A stretch of DNA of 64,000 bases from Pisolithus tinctorius (taxonomy: Eukaryota; Basidiomycota; Agaricomycetes; Boletales; Pisolithaceae), in assembly GCA_024663395.1 (NCBI GenBank), contig JANFAH010000002.1:4030001-4094000 (forward strand). Direction: 5' to 3'. Both the position numbers and the translations under genes were made by a program. Below are positions 42,827 through 54,684 of the stretch, one piece after another (position 1 is the first letter of the stretch; every line of letters starts with the position of its first letter). The notes below the pieces were generated by a model. It did not search any database. It was not told the DNA's origin and saw only the letters and a list, made by a program, of their open reading frames with translations.

Positions 42827-44048
42827 TGTGAAGTACAGGTTTACCCTTGGGTGACCAGGCTTCAAGACCAGGTGACAGGGGCTAAGTCTGGGTGGCCACA
42901 GTCAAGGCCAGGAGACAGGGGCCAAGTCTGGTTGGACCAGAATTAAGGCCAGAGGTCAGGGGTTAAGTCCAGTTGGACTGGAGCTAAGGCCAGGAGCATG
43001 GGAAACTGACTGGTCTTGGAGCACACACAGGGGGAAGCTGGTCCAGGGTTGGATCTACCTCCCTTAGTCTCAGCTTATGTGCTGTACCCTTATGCAAGCT
43101 GGGGAGAGGTCTGGGACTGTTAAGTATGGGTTTACCCTTGGGTGACCAGGCTTCAAGACCAGGTGACAGGGGCTAAGTCTGGTTGACCAAAGTCAAGGCT
43201 GGGAGACAGGGGCCAAGTCCAGTTGGACCAAAGTTAAGGCCAGAGGTCAGAGGTTAAGTCTGGTGGTCTGGACTTAAGGCCAGGAGCATGGGAACAAGGC
43301 CAGGAGCATGGGAAACTGACTGGTCTTAGAGTGCACACAGGGGGAAGCTGGTCCAGGGTTGGATCTACCTCCCTTGGTCTCAGCTTATGTGCTGTACCCT
43401 TATGCAAGCTGGGGAGAGGTCCAGGACAGGGGCCAGGGATAGCCTAAGGCTTGGCCTTAGCTATAGAGTAGACTCAGAGAGTAGTACTGAGTTGAGGGTA
43501 ATACTAAGTTGATATTCTGACTGGAGTGCTACAAAGTATGTACAGGGGTTAAATACATGAGGCCAGTCTGGGGTAATGAACATAAAGCTGGACTTGTGAA
43601 TAAGCTATTAGTGAGATGATTAGCAAGGTGTGGACAGCCATGGAGGCTGTGCCAAGACTAATAGTCAAAGTCTGGGTGACCAGCACAACTGGGGTCAGAC
43701 ACAGGATTTGTACAGTAAGCAAAAGCCAGATGAACAGACCAAGCTAAATATAGTACAAACAAAGGAAAGCAGACCGGAGTTATGTCCAGGTGACCCAGAC
43801 ATGGACCTGGGAGGACTGGGGTGGAGCAGCACAAGGCTGGGAGGCTGGAGTGGACTGGAGATAGGGGTAAAAGACTGGACTTGGGTTATTTAGGCTGGAG
43901 TTGGGTTATCTAGGGCCGGGTTTGGGTTTTCTAGGCTGGACTAGGACCGGGGTTGACCGGAGTTAGGGGCTAGGGGTCCAGACTGGACTGGGATTGAGTC
44001 TGAGAGCCATGGATATGACAGGGACAGGGGCTGGGGATAGCTTAAGGC
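42827..44048 (-). mobile_element. Older family C LTR, interrupted and truncated
   Basis: Minus-strand LTR pieces 42827-43117 and 44026-44048, which are continuous once the inner LTR and one GGGAC are removed (gtctgggac joined to aggggctggggatagctt). The rest lies beyond the G3 insertion at 44049. GGGAC also precedes it at 42822-42826. Confidence 0.75.
43118..44020 (-). mobile_element. Solo LTR, family C, nested in the older copy (TSD GGGAC)
   Basis: 903 bp, from TGTTAAGTATGGG on the plus strand to GGATATGACA. GGGAC is present at 43113-43117 and 44021-44025. The R block (agaatatcaacttagt on the minus strand) is near 43510. Same family as 47064-48003. Confidence 0.9.
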
Positions 44049-45343
44049 TGTCATGACCATGTCCAGACTACTCTAGACTGGCTCCACCCTGGCCTCAACA
44101 GGTCTCACCTAACCCTTGCCCTGGTCCTGGCCTTAATCCTTTGACCCAGAAATGTGTTAGCTTGCAAGGCACTGCAAGGCAGTGCCCAATCGAGTTGTCT
44201 GTGCAGTTGGTACTGGGCCAGTGTAACACCCAGCCCTGCCACAAGCCCTGCCCTGATCCCTTGTTCATAGTTTTGCTTGATAATATTCTTTGTAACATCC
44301 TACTTACCAATCCATTTACCAATCATTGTTGTACTGGCACAGACCAGTCTCTGGTGCTATGTTACACTTAGGTTACCTTTAGTATTTAAGCTGTAGGATA
44401 ATCTGTTTAGCCTCAGTCTGAAATCAACTTAGTCTTGTCTTAACCCAGTCCCCCCTGTCCTTTGTCTCCTGCCTCTTGACCAGACTACAGCCCATGCAAG
44501 GGAATAGTGCTGTGCCATCTGTCATAACCGTGCATTCACACTAAGCCCTTACTCACTCCGCACTCCACTCTGCCGGTCATTCACTCACTCCACACCAACT
44601 CCGCCCAACTTCTGTTGGTTGCGAACCATCTCCACTCCGACTGCTGTCGGACTTGTGTCGCTCTCCTACCAGACCGAGCAGTCCGTCCTCTGAGGGGTCA
44701 TGTGACTACCTTCGCAGTCAGGTACTCCGCAGCGCGCTCACTGCATGGTCCAGTGCCTGGACTGCTTCCTTTTCTGGATGTTCTGTGTTACCTGTTCGTA
44801 TGTCCTCTGTCTTACCTTCATTCATCGTCCAGGAAATTTTACTTGAAAACTTATGAGTCTCCGTATGTCAGTTCCGATTCCGGTTACTGTACCTCCATAG
44901 CAGTATAAAGACATGTACTGTACTCCGCTGTTCCTCAGTACAAATATCAACTTAGTTCCTACTCCTCCTGACTCCATCTTCTGTCTGTCGGACTTACCTC
45001 CGACCTTCTGTCTATACTCTCCCTCTGAAATATGAGGGCTGAGATCGTGCAAGGGGGTAGCGCACGAGCTAAACCCAACGCCCTCACTCCGCTCTGCCTC
45101 TGTCTCGGTGGTCTTCATTCCTGCTGACACTCCGCTAGTCGGAGTTCTGTTCCTGTGTGTCGGACTTGCTTCTGAACCACTCTCTAGACCTTGTATAGTG
45201 TCGGAGTTGGTCGGAGTAGGCCCGGACTTGACACCATCAGTCGCTAAGTCCAACAGTCCAAACCCCTTGGTATCTCATATTATCTTCTGACCCCTGACCG
45301 GACTCCAGACTGGCTTTGGACTGGTGAAGACCTGGACTTAACA
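44049..45343 (+). mobile_element. 5' LTR of gypsy G3, interrupted by a solo LTR
   Basis: Starts TGTCATGACCATGTCC and ends CTGGACTTAACA. Removing the insertion 44520-45233 and one CCATC leaves 576 bp. It has a TATA-like tatttaa at 44383 and the R start agtctgaaatcaacttag at 44415. The U5 core is degenerate (catgcaagggaatagtgctg). Confidence 0.85.
44520..45233 (+). mobile_element. Solo LTR, family A (714 bp, TSD CCATC)
   Basis: TGTCATAACC to CCCGGACTTGACA, with CCATC at 44515-44519 and 45234-45238. It is inserted in the U5 of the G3 5' LTR. Confidence 0.95.
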
Positions 45344-45355
45344 GTATTTCAGACT
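45344..45355 (+). other. Self-primer binding site of G3
   Basis: gtatttcagact follows the LTR. Bases 45346-45355 are the exact reverse complement of agtctgaaat at 44415-44424. Both sides differ from G1 and G2 yet still pair. Confidence 0.8.
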
Positions 45356-45410
45356 CACACTTGTGTGGGTCACTACCCTTCTGTCCAAACCTCAGTAATA
45401 CCTCCTTGGC

Positions 45411-46796
45411 ATGCCTACTCAAACTAGAACCCAAGCAGCACAGGTACATGCTACCACCAATCCCAAATCTGCCTCAGCTGTCGACTTGCTTGCACTGTGC
45501 CACTGCCCTGGTGTCCTTAGGGACAGCCAGAAGGTCACCTGGTGAAGTCAACAACTTCAGGGGCTTTTCAGCTTGCAAATCCACTTCACCCACTTCTAAT
45601 CAACCTCCCACACCCACTAATGATCTGGATGATGAACTGGACCTGGATGAATCAGATGACTTCAATCCCAGTGGTGATGACCCTGGCAATGGTGGTCCTG
45701 GCAGTGACAGGCCAGGAGATGAACCAGATAATGACAATGAAGAACCCCTCCCAGAAGATGATGTCAAGCCAGGTGTAACCATGCTTGACAACCTTCCTAA
45801 AGTTATAGAACTCCTCACACATAATGCCTGCACTGGCTCTGAGTCCTCATCAAGAACCAAGTTGCATGAACCGGACACCTTTGATGGGACAGACCCAAAG
45901 AAGCTGCATGCTTTTCTTATCCAGTGTGAACTCAACTTCCAGGACTGGCCCCAGGCCTTTCAAAGTGACCAAGCCAAGGTCACCTTTGTGCAGTCATTCC
46001 TGAAAGGGATGGCTCTCGAGTGGTTTGAACCAGACCTACTTGGGACTGAAGACCCAGAGGACTGGCCTTATTGGATGGACTCTTGGAAGGAGTTCATCAT
46101 AGAGCTCCAGACTACCTTTGGGCCCCATGACCCAGTGGCTGATGCTGAAAGCCAGCCAGACCACCTTCAGATGAAAGACAATCACCAGGTCAACAAGTAT
46201 GTGGTTGAGTTCAACCAGTTGGCCTCCCAAGTCCAGGGATATGGTGATGGTGCCCTGTGCCACTTCTTCTACACTGGTCTCCCCAATCAATCAAAGATGA
46301 GGTCTGCTGGGTTGGCAAACCCAGAACCTTGCATGAGCTTTGCCACCTAGCTCAGGAGATTGATGCACATTACTGGGAGCACAAAGAAGAGATTCAGCAG
46401 TCCAGTAAGCACCAGGGGTTGTCCTCTGGTAACAAGTCATCTCCCAACCCCAGTCACAACAATCAGTCTAAACCTGGTCAAGAGAAATCCAAGACCAGCA
46501 ATAACTCCAGAAATAGCAACTCTGGTAGCCAACCTCAGTCCAAACCTGCCTCAACTGGTCAGACTGGCTCTAGCTTGTCCAAGCCAGACTCAAACAAACT
46601 GGGCAAGGACAGCAAGTTGACACCAGAGGAGCACAAGCATCATAGGGACAATAACCTCTGTATGTTCTGTGGGGGAACTGGACATTTTGCAGATAAGTGT
46701 CCAAAGAAAGCTGGGAAAGCCAAGGCTTGTGCTGCAGCAACCTCTGAGGCAGCACCAGCCTCAACCTTGGGCTCTGCCCCTGAGGCAAAAAAATAG
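45411..46796 (+). pseudogene. Gag of G3
   Basis: Likely start M-P-T-Q-T-R-T-Q-A at 45411, matching the M-R-T-Q-A-Q start of G0. The frame then shifts into the long open frame that contains the acidic linker (D-D-E-L-D-L-D-E-S-D-D-F), H-E-P-D-T-F-D-G-T-D-P-K-K-L and S-F-L-K-G-M-A-L-E-W-F. A second shift near 46287 leads to K-D-E-V-C-W-V-G-K-P and the CCHC knuckle C-M-F-C-G-G-T-G-H-F-A-D-K-C. Gag ends at TAG 46794 after an A-run. It would package element RNA. Two frameshifts make this copy non-functional. Confidence 0.85.
46787..46793 (+). other. Predicted -1 frameshift site (G3)
   Basis: A AAA AAA before the gag stop TAG at 46794-46796. The -1 frame runs on without a stop into protease (T-E-S-C-I-D-S-G, then L-V-D-S-G-S-T-H). 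Confidence 0.55.
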
Positions 46797-47063
46797 GTAG
46801 CAGCTCTCAGGACTCTGCACAGACTGAGAGCTGCATTGACTCTGGCTGTACACCCACAGAGGCTCATCTCAATGCATCTGCTCTTTCCAATCCAAATTCA
46901 TTAACTCCCCATGTTTCTATTGTCAGTCACAGTTTGCCCTGGTTTTGTACTCTAGTGGACTCTGGTTCTACACATAGCTTCATAGATAAAGATTTTGTCA
47001 ATCAACACTCATTTGCCCCTTACTCTGTGTCCCCTATCCAACTCCAGCTCTTTGATGGGTTAT

Positions 47064-48003
47064 TGTCATATCCATGACTCTCAGACTCAGACTCAGCCCA
47101 GTCCAGACCCCTAGCCCCTAACTCCAGTCAAGTCTGGTCCTAGTCCAGCCTAGAAAACCCAATCCCAGCCCTAGATAACTCAACTCCGGCCTGCATAACT
47201 CAAGTCCGGTGTTTTACCCCTATCTCCGGTCCATTTCGGCCTCCTGGCCTTGTGCTGCTCCACCCCGGTCCTCCTAGGTCTATGTCCAGGTCACCCAGAC
47301 ATAACTCCGGTCTGTTTCCCTTTGTTTGTACTATATTTAGTCTAGCCCGTTCATCTGACTTTGCTTACTGTACAAATCCTGTGTCTGACCCTGGTATGCC
47401 AGTCACCTGGACTTTGGCTATTAGCCTTGGCACAGCCACTGTGGCTATCCACTCTCTTGCTAATCTTCTTGCTAATAGCTTATTAACAAGTCCAGCTCTA
47501 TGTTTGTTATCCCGGACCAGCCTCATGTATTTAACCCCTGTACATACTTCATAGCACCCTCATTCAGAATATCAACTTAGTATTACCCTCAACTCCATGT
47601 TACCCCTTGATCTACTCTATAGCTAAGGCCGAGCCTTAAGCTATCCCCGACCCCTGTCCTGGACCTCTCCCCAGCTTGCATAAGGGTACAGCACATAAGC
47701 TGGGACCAAGGGAGGTAGATCCAACCCTGGACTGGCTTCCCCTTGTGCGCACTCCAACACCAGTCAGTTCCCACGCTACTGGTCTTGTTCCTGCACTCCT
47801 GGCCTTAAGTCCGGTCCTCCGGACTTAGCCCCTGACCTCCAGCCTCAACTCTGGTCCAACTGGACTTGGCCCCTGTCTCCTGGCCTTGACTTTGGCCACT
47901 CGGACTTAACCCCTGTCTTCTGGCCTTGACTCTGGCCACCTGGACTGGCCCCTGTCACCCAGTCTTGAAGCCCAGTCACCTGAGGGTAAACCCGTACTTC
48001 ACA
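47064..48003 (+). mobile_element. Solo LTR, family C, complete (940 bp, TSD GTTAT)
   Basis: TGTCATATCC to CCGTACTTCACA, with GTTAT at 47059-47063 and 48004-48008. It is the reference copy for family C: tatttaa near 47526, R start attcagaatatcaacttagt near 47563, and U5 core cttgcataagggtacagcac. Its U3 is shared with the LTR at 5998. Confidence 0.95.
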
Positions 48004-50583
48004 GTTATCAAGTTTTGTTATCACCCAAGCAGTAGACCTTTTGGTTCAATTTGCAACTGGCAATGTCACCCTGGTAACCCTGTTTTTAGCCCCATTGGAT
48101 TCTGAATGTAAAATAGTCCTTGGACATGACTGGCTCACCCACTACAATCCATTGATTGATTGGGTACTGAGCAGTCTAACTTTCTGGACATCTACAGGAG
48201 GAATGCCAACCCCATCAACACCCCCTGCCACACTGGTCTTAACTGGTCTTCCCAATCCCAGTCTACCTGACCAACCCAACCCTGGCCCTGCACCATCTGT
48301 ACCATCTGTCAACTCACTGGTTTGCACCCCCCTGAAAGCTCCCCTTATTGCCCTGATCAATGCAGCTGCATATGTATGCACTTGCAAACTAGAGGGATCT
48401 ACCCAATTCCAACTTCATCTAAACCCACTGGACCTGGACCTGGACCTGGCCTGGTCTGCCTCTACCAGTCCTCCACCAGACTTGGCCAGCGTACCAAAGG
48501 ACTACCATGACTTTGCTGACATCTTTAGCAAAGCCAAGGCATCTACTCTCCCCCCACATTGGGAGTACAACCTTAAGATCGAACTGGAAGAGGGTACTAC
48601 ACTACCTGTTGGAACCATCTACTCACTATCCCCAGTTGAGCTGCAAGCTCTCTGGGCCTTCATTGACAAAAACCTGACCACTGGTTTCATCCAGCCCACC
48701 TCTTCCCCCTATGCTGCACTGGGCCTCTTCATAAAGAAGAAGGATGGTTCACTCCAGTTATGTGTTGACTTCCAGGGCCTTAACAAGCTCACCAAGAAAG
48801 ACCAGTATCCTTTACCACTAATATCTGACCTACTAGACTCCCCTAGTCATGCCCTAAAATCAACTTGAGGCATGTGTACCACCTTGTCCAGATTGCACCT
48901 GGTGATGAGTGGAAAACAGCCTTTAGAATGTGCTATGGGTCCTATGAGTGGTTGGTGATGCCTTTCAGTCTTACCAATGCACCAGCCACCTTCCAGCAGT
49001 TTGTCAATTCAATATTTGCAGATATGCTAGATGTCTGTGTTGTTGTCTACCTTGATGACATCCTGATCTACTCTGGAGATGAGTCTTCCCACAAGCAGCA
49101 CATCTGGGAGGTACTTTGCTGGCTCTGGTTGCATGGCCTGTATGCCAAACTGGAGAAGTGTGAATTTCACTCAGACTCAGTGGAATATCTGGGCTACCAC
49201 TTATTCCCAACCAGCCTTACCATGTCTTCAGAGAAAGTCAAAGCTATCTGTGACTGGCCTGAGCCCCAGAAGGTAAAGGACATTCAGTCCTTCCTGGGCT
49301 TCACCAATTTTTATCACCAGTTCATTTTCAACTACTTGGACATAGTGGTACCTTTAACCCAGTTGACATGCAAAGGTGCTCCCTGGAATTTTTCTGAGGA
49401 GTGCCACCAGTCTTTCAACAAACTCAAGCAGGCCTTCACCTCTGCCCTGGTCCTCACCCATTTTTCCCCAGACACTCCTATTACTGTCAAGACTGATGCA
49501 TCCAACTATGCAATTGCCCATATATTGTCCATCACCAGTGGTGATGGTCAAATCCAGCCAGTCACATTCTATTCTCACACCTTAACAGCCCCAGAGTTAA
49601 ATTATGACACCCATGATAAGGAATTACTCACAATCTTGGAGGCATTCCAGACATGGCAGCATTACTTGGAAGGCTCTGTAGTACCAGTTGATGTTATCAC
49701 CAATCACAAGAACCTGGAACACTTCTCCACCTCAAAGGTATTAACCTGGTGCCAGGCACGCTGGTCTGAATTTTTGTCACAGTTCAATATGGTTATCCAG
49801 TTCAGACCTGGTAAGCTCAGTGCTAAGCCTGACACCCTAACTAGATGATGGGACATCTACCCCAAAGAGGGGGATAGCAACTATGCCTGGGTCAACCCAC
49901 AAAACCTCAGACCAGTCTTCACACAGGAACAACTAGCCTCCTCCCTGTGCACCACCTACCTTGAATACCTGGTCCTATGTGCTGTTGCACTGATGGATGT
50001 GGAGAAACTTCATAATGATATCCTCTCAGCTCTACCCTCAGACCCAGTCACCCAAGCCCAGTCCTTAGACACATCAGATTCCCAGTGGTCAGTTGATGAC
50101 ACTGGCTTCCTCTGCCTGGATGGAAGAGTCTATGTACCAGACTCTAATGACCTTCGCCTTTGCATTGTGAGGTTCAAGCATGATCATCCTTTGTCTGGCC
50201 ACTTCAGCCAGAACAGAACTCTAGAGCTCATCTGGCATGAATACACTTGGCCCAGCCTAAGGACATTTGTCAAGGACTATGTCTGGTCCTGCACTACCTG
50301 TGCCTGGGCCAAGGTACCCCTCCACCAGCCTTATGGCCTACTCAAACAACTCCCTGTGCCAGAGAAGCCATGGAATTCCATTTTGATGGATTTCGTAGAG
50401 CAACTCCCAGCCTCAACTGGCTTTACTGCCATCCTCATCATGGTCAACCAGCTTTCAAAGCAAGCCATCTTCATACCCACTCACAACACCATCACAGCCC
50501 CTGAGCTTGCCAAGCTCTTCCTGATGCATGTATTCTCCAAGCATGGTGTACTGGCCCATGTAACCTCAGACTGGGGATCAGAG

Positions 50584-51400
50584 TGTCAAAGTCGGACAAC
50601 ACCCCTGGCTTCCTCTTAGGGCAGAGTTGGAGCAGGTTGGGCTGCGGAGTACAGCGGTCAAAGTCCAAAGTGAATCTGACCACTGGGTGGCAAGATATTC
50701 GACAAACAGTGAGCAGAGGGGTATGAAGGAAAGTCTCAGAGGCTGAGGTTGGAGTTGGAGCCAGAGGTCAGAGGTCAGAGGTTGGATGAGAGGGCGTTGG
50801 GTTCAGCTAGTGCACTGCCCCCTTGCACAAACTCAGCCCTCATATTTCAGAGGTGGAGCAGACTCAGAGGAAGTGGAGATGAAACTCTGGAGGGGACTGA
50901 GAGGGAGTCAAAGGTGGGGACTTTATTCGATATTCATACTGATTACATTGGAGTACTATGTGGCCTTATATACGACATAGGTCAAGGGCAGTGCAGTGTG
51001 GAATGTAGACCAATAAGTGTATAATGGGTTAGTAGCCCCTCTGACACAAGGGATAGAGGGTAGGGACGATGGGGACCTTAACTGAGACAAGGAAACTACT
51101 ACAACAAGGGAAAAGAGGGTAAATACTGAAAGAGCAGAAGAATGGAGAAAACTGACATGAGGGTGGAACCCTATCTAGAACACAGGGCCACAAGTCTGAC
51201 AGCCCACGTGACCAACCTTAGGGTGGAATTGAGTGGAGTTGGTCAGAACATGGACAGGGGACCTCAGAGAGGTGTGGAGATGTGTCGGGAGGGTTGGAGG
51301 AGCACAGGAACACATCGGAGGAGGGCAGAGAAGCGTGGGAACATGTCGGAGGAGGGCGGAGTAGGTGTTAGGGGCTTACATTGGTGTCATGGTCATGACA
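50584..51400 (-). mobile_element. Solo LTR, family B (817 bp, TSD CAGAG)
   Basis: Minus-strand copy of the LTR at 10161, with CAGAG at 50579-50583 and 51401-51405. It splits the integrase core of G3 directly after T-S-D-W-G-S-E. Confidence 0.95.
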
Positions 51401-52481
51401 CAGAGTTTGTATCCCATTTCTTCTGTTCTCTTGGTAAGGCTCTAGACATGCAACTACACTTCACCTCTGGGTACCACCCAGAGGGGGATGGTCAGACAGA
51501 GCACACCAATCAGAACCTTGAACAATATCTCCAGGTCTACTGTAACTACCAACAGGATAACTGGGCCAAGCTACTACCACTAGCTGAATTTGCTTACAAC
51601 AATGCACCTAGCACTACGACCAGGGTATCACCCTTCTTTGCTAATAAGGGTTACCACCCTAATATCTTGGTCTTCCCTGAGTGTGACCTCACATCCAACC
51701 AGGCTCATGATTACACAGTCGACTTAGATTCACTGCACCAGTACCTACATGATGAAATGGCCCTCACTGTCATAACTGTGCATTCATCATAAGTCTTTGC
51801 TCACTCCGCAACCTTTTCCACTGGTCATCCGCTCACTCCACACCAACTCCACCCAACTTCTGTTGGTTGTGAACCATCTCTGCTCTGACTGCTGTTGGAC
51901 TTGTGTTGCTCTCCTACCAGACCAAGCAGTCCATTCTCTGAGGGGTCATGTGACTACCTTTGCAGTCAGGTACTCTGCAGCGCACTCACCACATGGTCCA
52001 GCACCTGGACTATTTCCTTTTCTGGATGTTCTGTGTTACCCATTTGTATGTCCTCCATCTACCCTTCATTCATCATCCAGGAAATTTTACTTGAAAATTT
52101 ATGAGTCTCCGTATGGCAGTTCCAATTCCAATTACTGTACCTCCGTAGCAGTATAAAAACATGTACTGTACTCCACTGTTCTTCAGTACAAATATCAACT
52201 TAGTTCCTACTCCCTCTGATTCCATCTTCTGCCTGTCAGAGTTATCTCCAACTCTCCATCTGTACTCTCCCTCTGAAATACAAGGGCTGAGATCATGCAA
52301 GGGGGTAGCACATGAGCTAAACCCAACGCCCTCACTCTGCTCCGCCTTTGTCTTGGCAGTCTTCATTCCTGCCGACACTCCGCTAGTCGGAGTTCTGTTC
52401 TTCTGTGTCAGACTTGCTTCCAAACCCTTCTCTAGACCTTGTTAAGTGTCGGAGTTGGTCGGAGTAGGCCTGGACTTGACA

Positions 52482-52494
52482 GTATATTTGTACT
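52482..52494 (+). other. Self-primer binding site of G2
   Basis: gtatatttgtact; bases 52484-52494 are the exact reverse complement of agtacaaatat at 52185-52195. Compared with G1, both partners carry the matching substitution (cg to ca, cg to tg). Confidence 0.8.
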
Positions 52495-53334
52495 CACACT
52501 TGTACAATCTCCTTTTCTGTCTTCCAAAAAACTTATGCCATTATGAGAACTTGAGCTCAGTCCCAGAGAGAGGTCGCTGAGAACCTCGCTGTAGCACTAG
52601 CTAATCCACATCGACTCCCTTCCGTTGTTGAACAATTCCAGTCTTTCTCCGCTCGACGCTGCTCTCGTGCTGAAGGTGAAAGCGCTTCACAAGCTGGGCG
52701 CTCCGACCTCCACCCATCAGCCTTCCATACTCCGCCTCCTTGTAACCGAGATGATGGACCTGACCCCAACCCTGATTATCCTGATGGTGATCCCAATGGC
52801 GGGGGCAGCAGTGACGGGGATGTCCCTGAAGACCTGGCTGAGCCACCAGAGGATCCCCTAGTAGCTCTTGCTAGAGCTGTTCATGTGCTTGCGTGGTCTA
52901 GTTCACACACTGGGGACTCCGCTCCGAAAACCAAAGTCTGCAAGCCTGATACCTTCAACGGCTCCGACCCCAAGAAGCTCCATGAGTTCCTCATACAATG
53001 TGAGCTGAACTTCCAAGACCACCCTCACACATTCCACTCCGACAGAGCAAAAGTTACCTTCGCTCAGTCTTATCTCAAGGGTATGGCCCTGGCTTGGTTC
53101 AAGCCAGCAGCCGTATCAGCTGATTTTGACCAAATGACCATGGTAATTACCACAAAAGCAGTTACAGAATTCATGGCAACTACCACTTCCCAATATAGAC
53201 AATGCCCCCTGAGTGACAACCTCTGTTGGTGTTTGAAAAAAATTCAGATTGGAATGTTCCCATGGCAGGTTGCCCTGTCATGAATATTGATAATTTGCAC
53301 CTGTACTGTGGCTATACAGATGAGCATGTGACCA

Positions 53335-53770
53335 GTAGATGAGATGGTCACATGATGAGTGACATAAGCAGAGATGACCCTAGATCACGTGATGTTTACG
53401 TAATCGATTACATGATGGCGATCATCTGGAGCGTTCTGTTACGTAATTTATCACGTGATCATGGGAAAATATGCATGTGACTTAATCAATGTCACATGAC
53501 AAGGTACAATCATAGATCATCCAACCTATTACATAATGATCACATGTCAGTTTCTCCCCAGAACACTTGGTTATGTAATGGGTCACGTGATTGTGAGACA
53601 ATAGACATGTGACCACTCCTGCAGCATCACATGACAAAGTACAATCATAGATCATGTGACCTTTTACATAATGATCATGTGGCAATAACTCTCCGGTCCA
53701 TTGGCTTATGTAATAGGTCACATGACTGTACTCATCATGTGATCTCACCTCTAGCACTCTGCACGTGACT
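53335..53770 (+). repeat. Dense CACRTGA-type motifs and 135-bp duplication within the TIR
   Basis: The arm is packed with tcacgtgat, tcacatgat, gtcacatgac and acgtaat variants, plus two copies of a unit about 135-145 bp long (cacatgacaaggtacaatca at 53493 and its relative near 53638). A 91-codon minus-strand frame here only translates this repeat. The mirror set lies at 54685-55070. Confidence 0.8.
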
Positions 53771-54684
53771 CAATCCATATCACATGACCAGCAATCCCAC
53801 CCCTATTCGCATGCTGGGCATTCGTGGCTGTGCTAAAAATGCGAATTGTGTCCCCACCCATTCAATTCTTGACATATGGATCTGAATTTTTGTGTGTAGA
53901 ATAGGCTACCATGTTGCTACACATTGTCAAAGGCACAGCTGGTTTTGTCCAGTAGTTGCTGAGATATAATGGAAATGATAATGCTAACAAAACATCACAT
54001 CATTCAACTTACACATCCTTCATGCCATATCTGACACTTCAGAAGGGTTGGACACATGCATATCAATTCATAGACAAAGTTTGGTGTCACCCCACTCAGA
54101 TCTGAGAGAGCAAGATGCAAAATAAAGATTCAAGAGTGTGGGAAAGTGGGAAAAAGTCCCAAAATAACATATGGAGATTTTGAAAACATATCAAAAATGT
54201 GGATTTGCACACATCACAGTGACCCTGCCAACCCCAGACTTTGGGTGAGGAATGCAGCAATATGGCCTACCATGTTGGCACCATGTGCCTGGTGAGATAT
54301 CCCTTTAAACATGTCAAAATTGCAAAAATGTGTGCAATGGGGTAGTGATGTTGACCTTGCACTGGCATAAATCTCCCATTGTCTCAATGAGTCAAGTGTA
54401 CCATTTCGCATTTTTGACCATTTGCAGTGAGTATCACATCAGGCACTTGTTACTAATATCTTCCACCATGGCCCAATATCCCTCACCTAAGTTCTGGTAG
54501 TGGTAGCTGCACTGTGGGATGTGCTGTGCTATGTTTTTGATATGTTTTCAAAATCTCCACTATTTTATTTTCTCTTTTTGAAGCTTTCCCATGCTTCTGG
54601 GATCAGTATTTGGCTTGCTGTTCACTCAATTCTAAATGGATAAACTTGAAACTTTGGAAATGCATTGAAAGAATCTTCTTCAAC
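53723..54684 (+). other. Core of the long-TIR element, no gene seen
   Basis: 962 bp between the inverted repeats, with AT-rich sequence and tgaaaacatatcaaaaatgt-like blocks. These recur inverted near 54540 (gatatgttttcaaaatctcc against ggagattttgaaaacatatc at 54175), so the core has its own inner inverted repeat. The longest frame (54214-54411, minus) has no motif. Confidence 0.6.

Noticed and set aside
43630..43893. Open frame inside the family C solo LTR
   Set aside because: It lies within LTR U3 sequence and is not open in the sister LTRs at 47064 or 5998.
45361..45410. Gag start of G3 at the first ATG of the long frame (M-C-G-S-L-P)
   Set aside because: The downstream ATG at 45411 gives M-P-T-Q-T-R-T-Q-A, which matches the start in G0-G2; the long frame is reached by a shift.
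53482..53757. 91-codon minus-strand frame with a 45-residue internal repeat (mirror at 54665-54925)
   Set aside because: It translates the duplicated CACRTGA-rich unit of an inverted repeat. There is no upstream or conserved context, and the mirror follows from the TIR.
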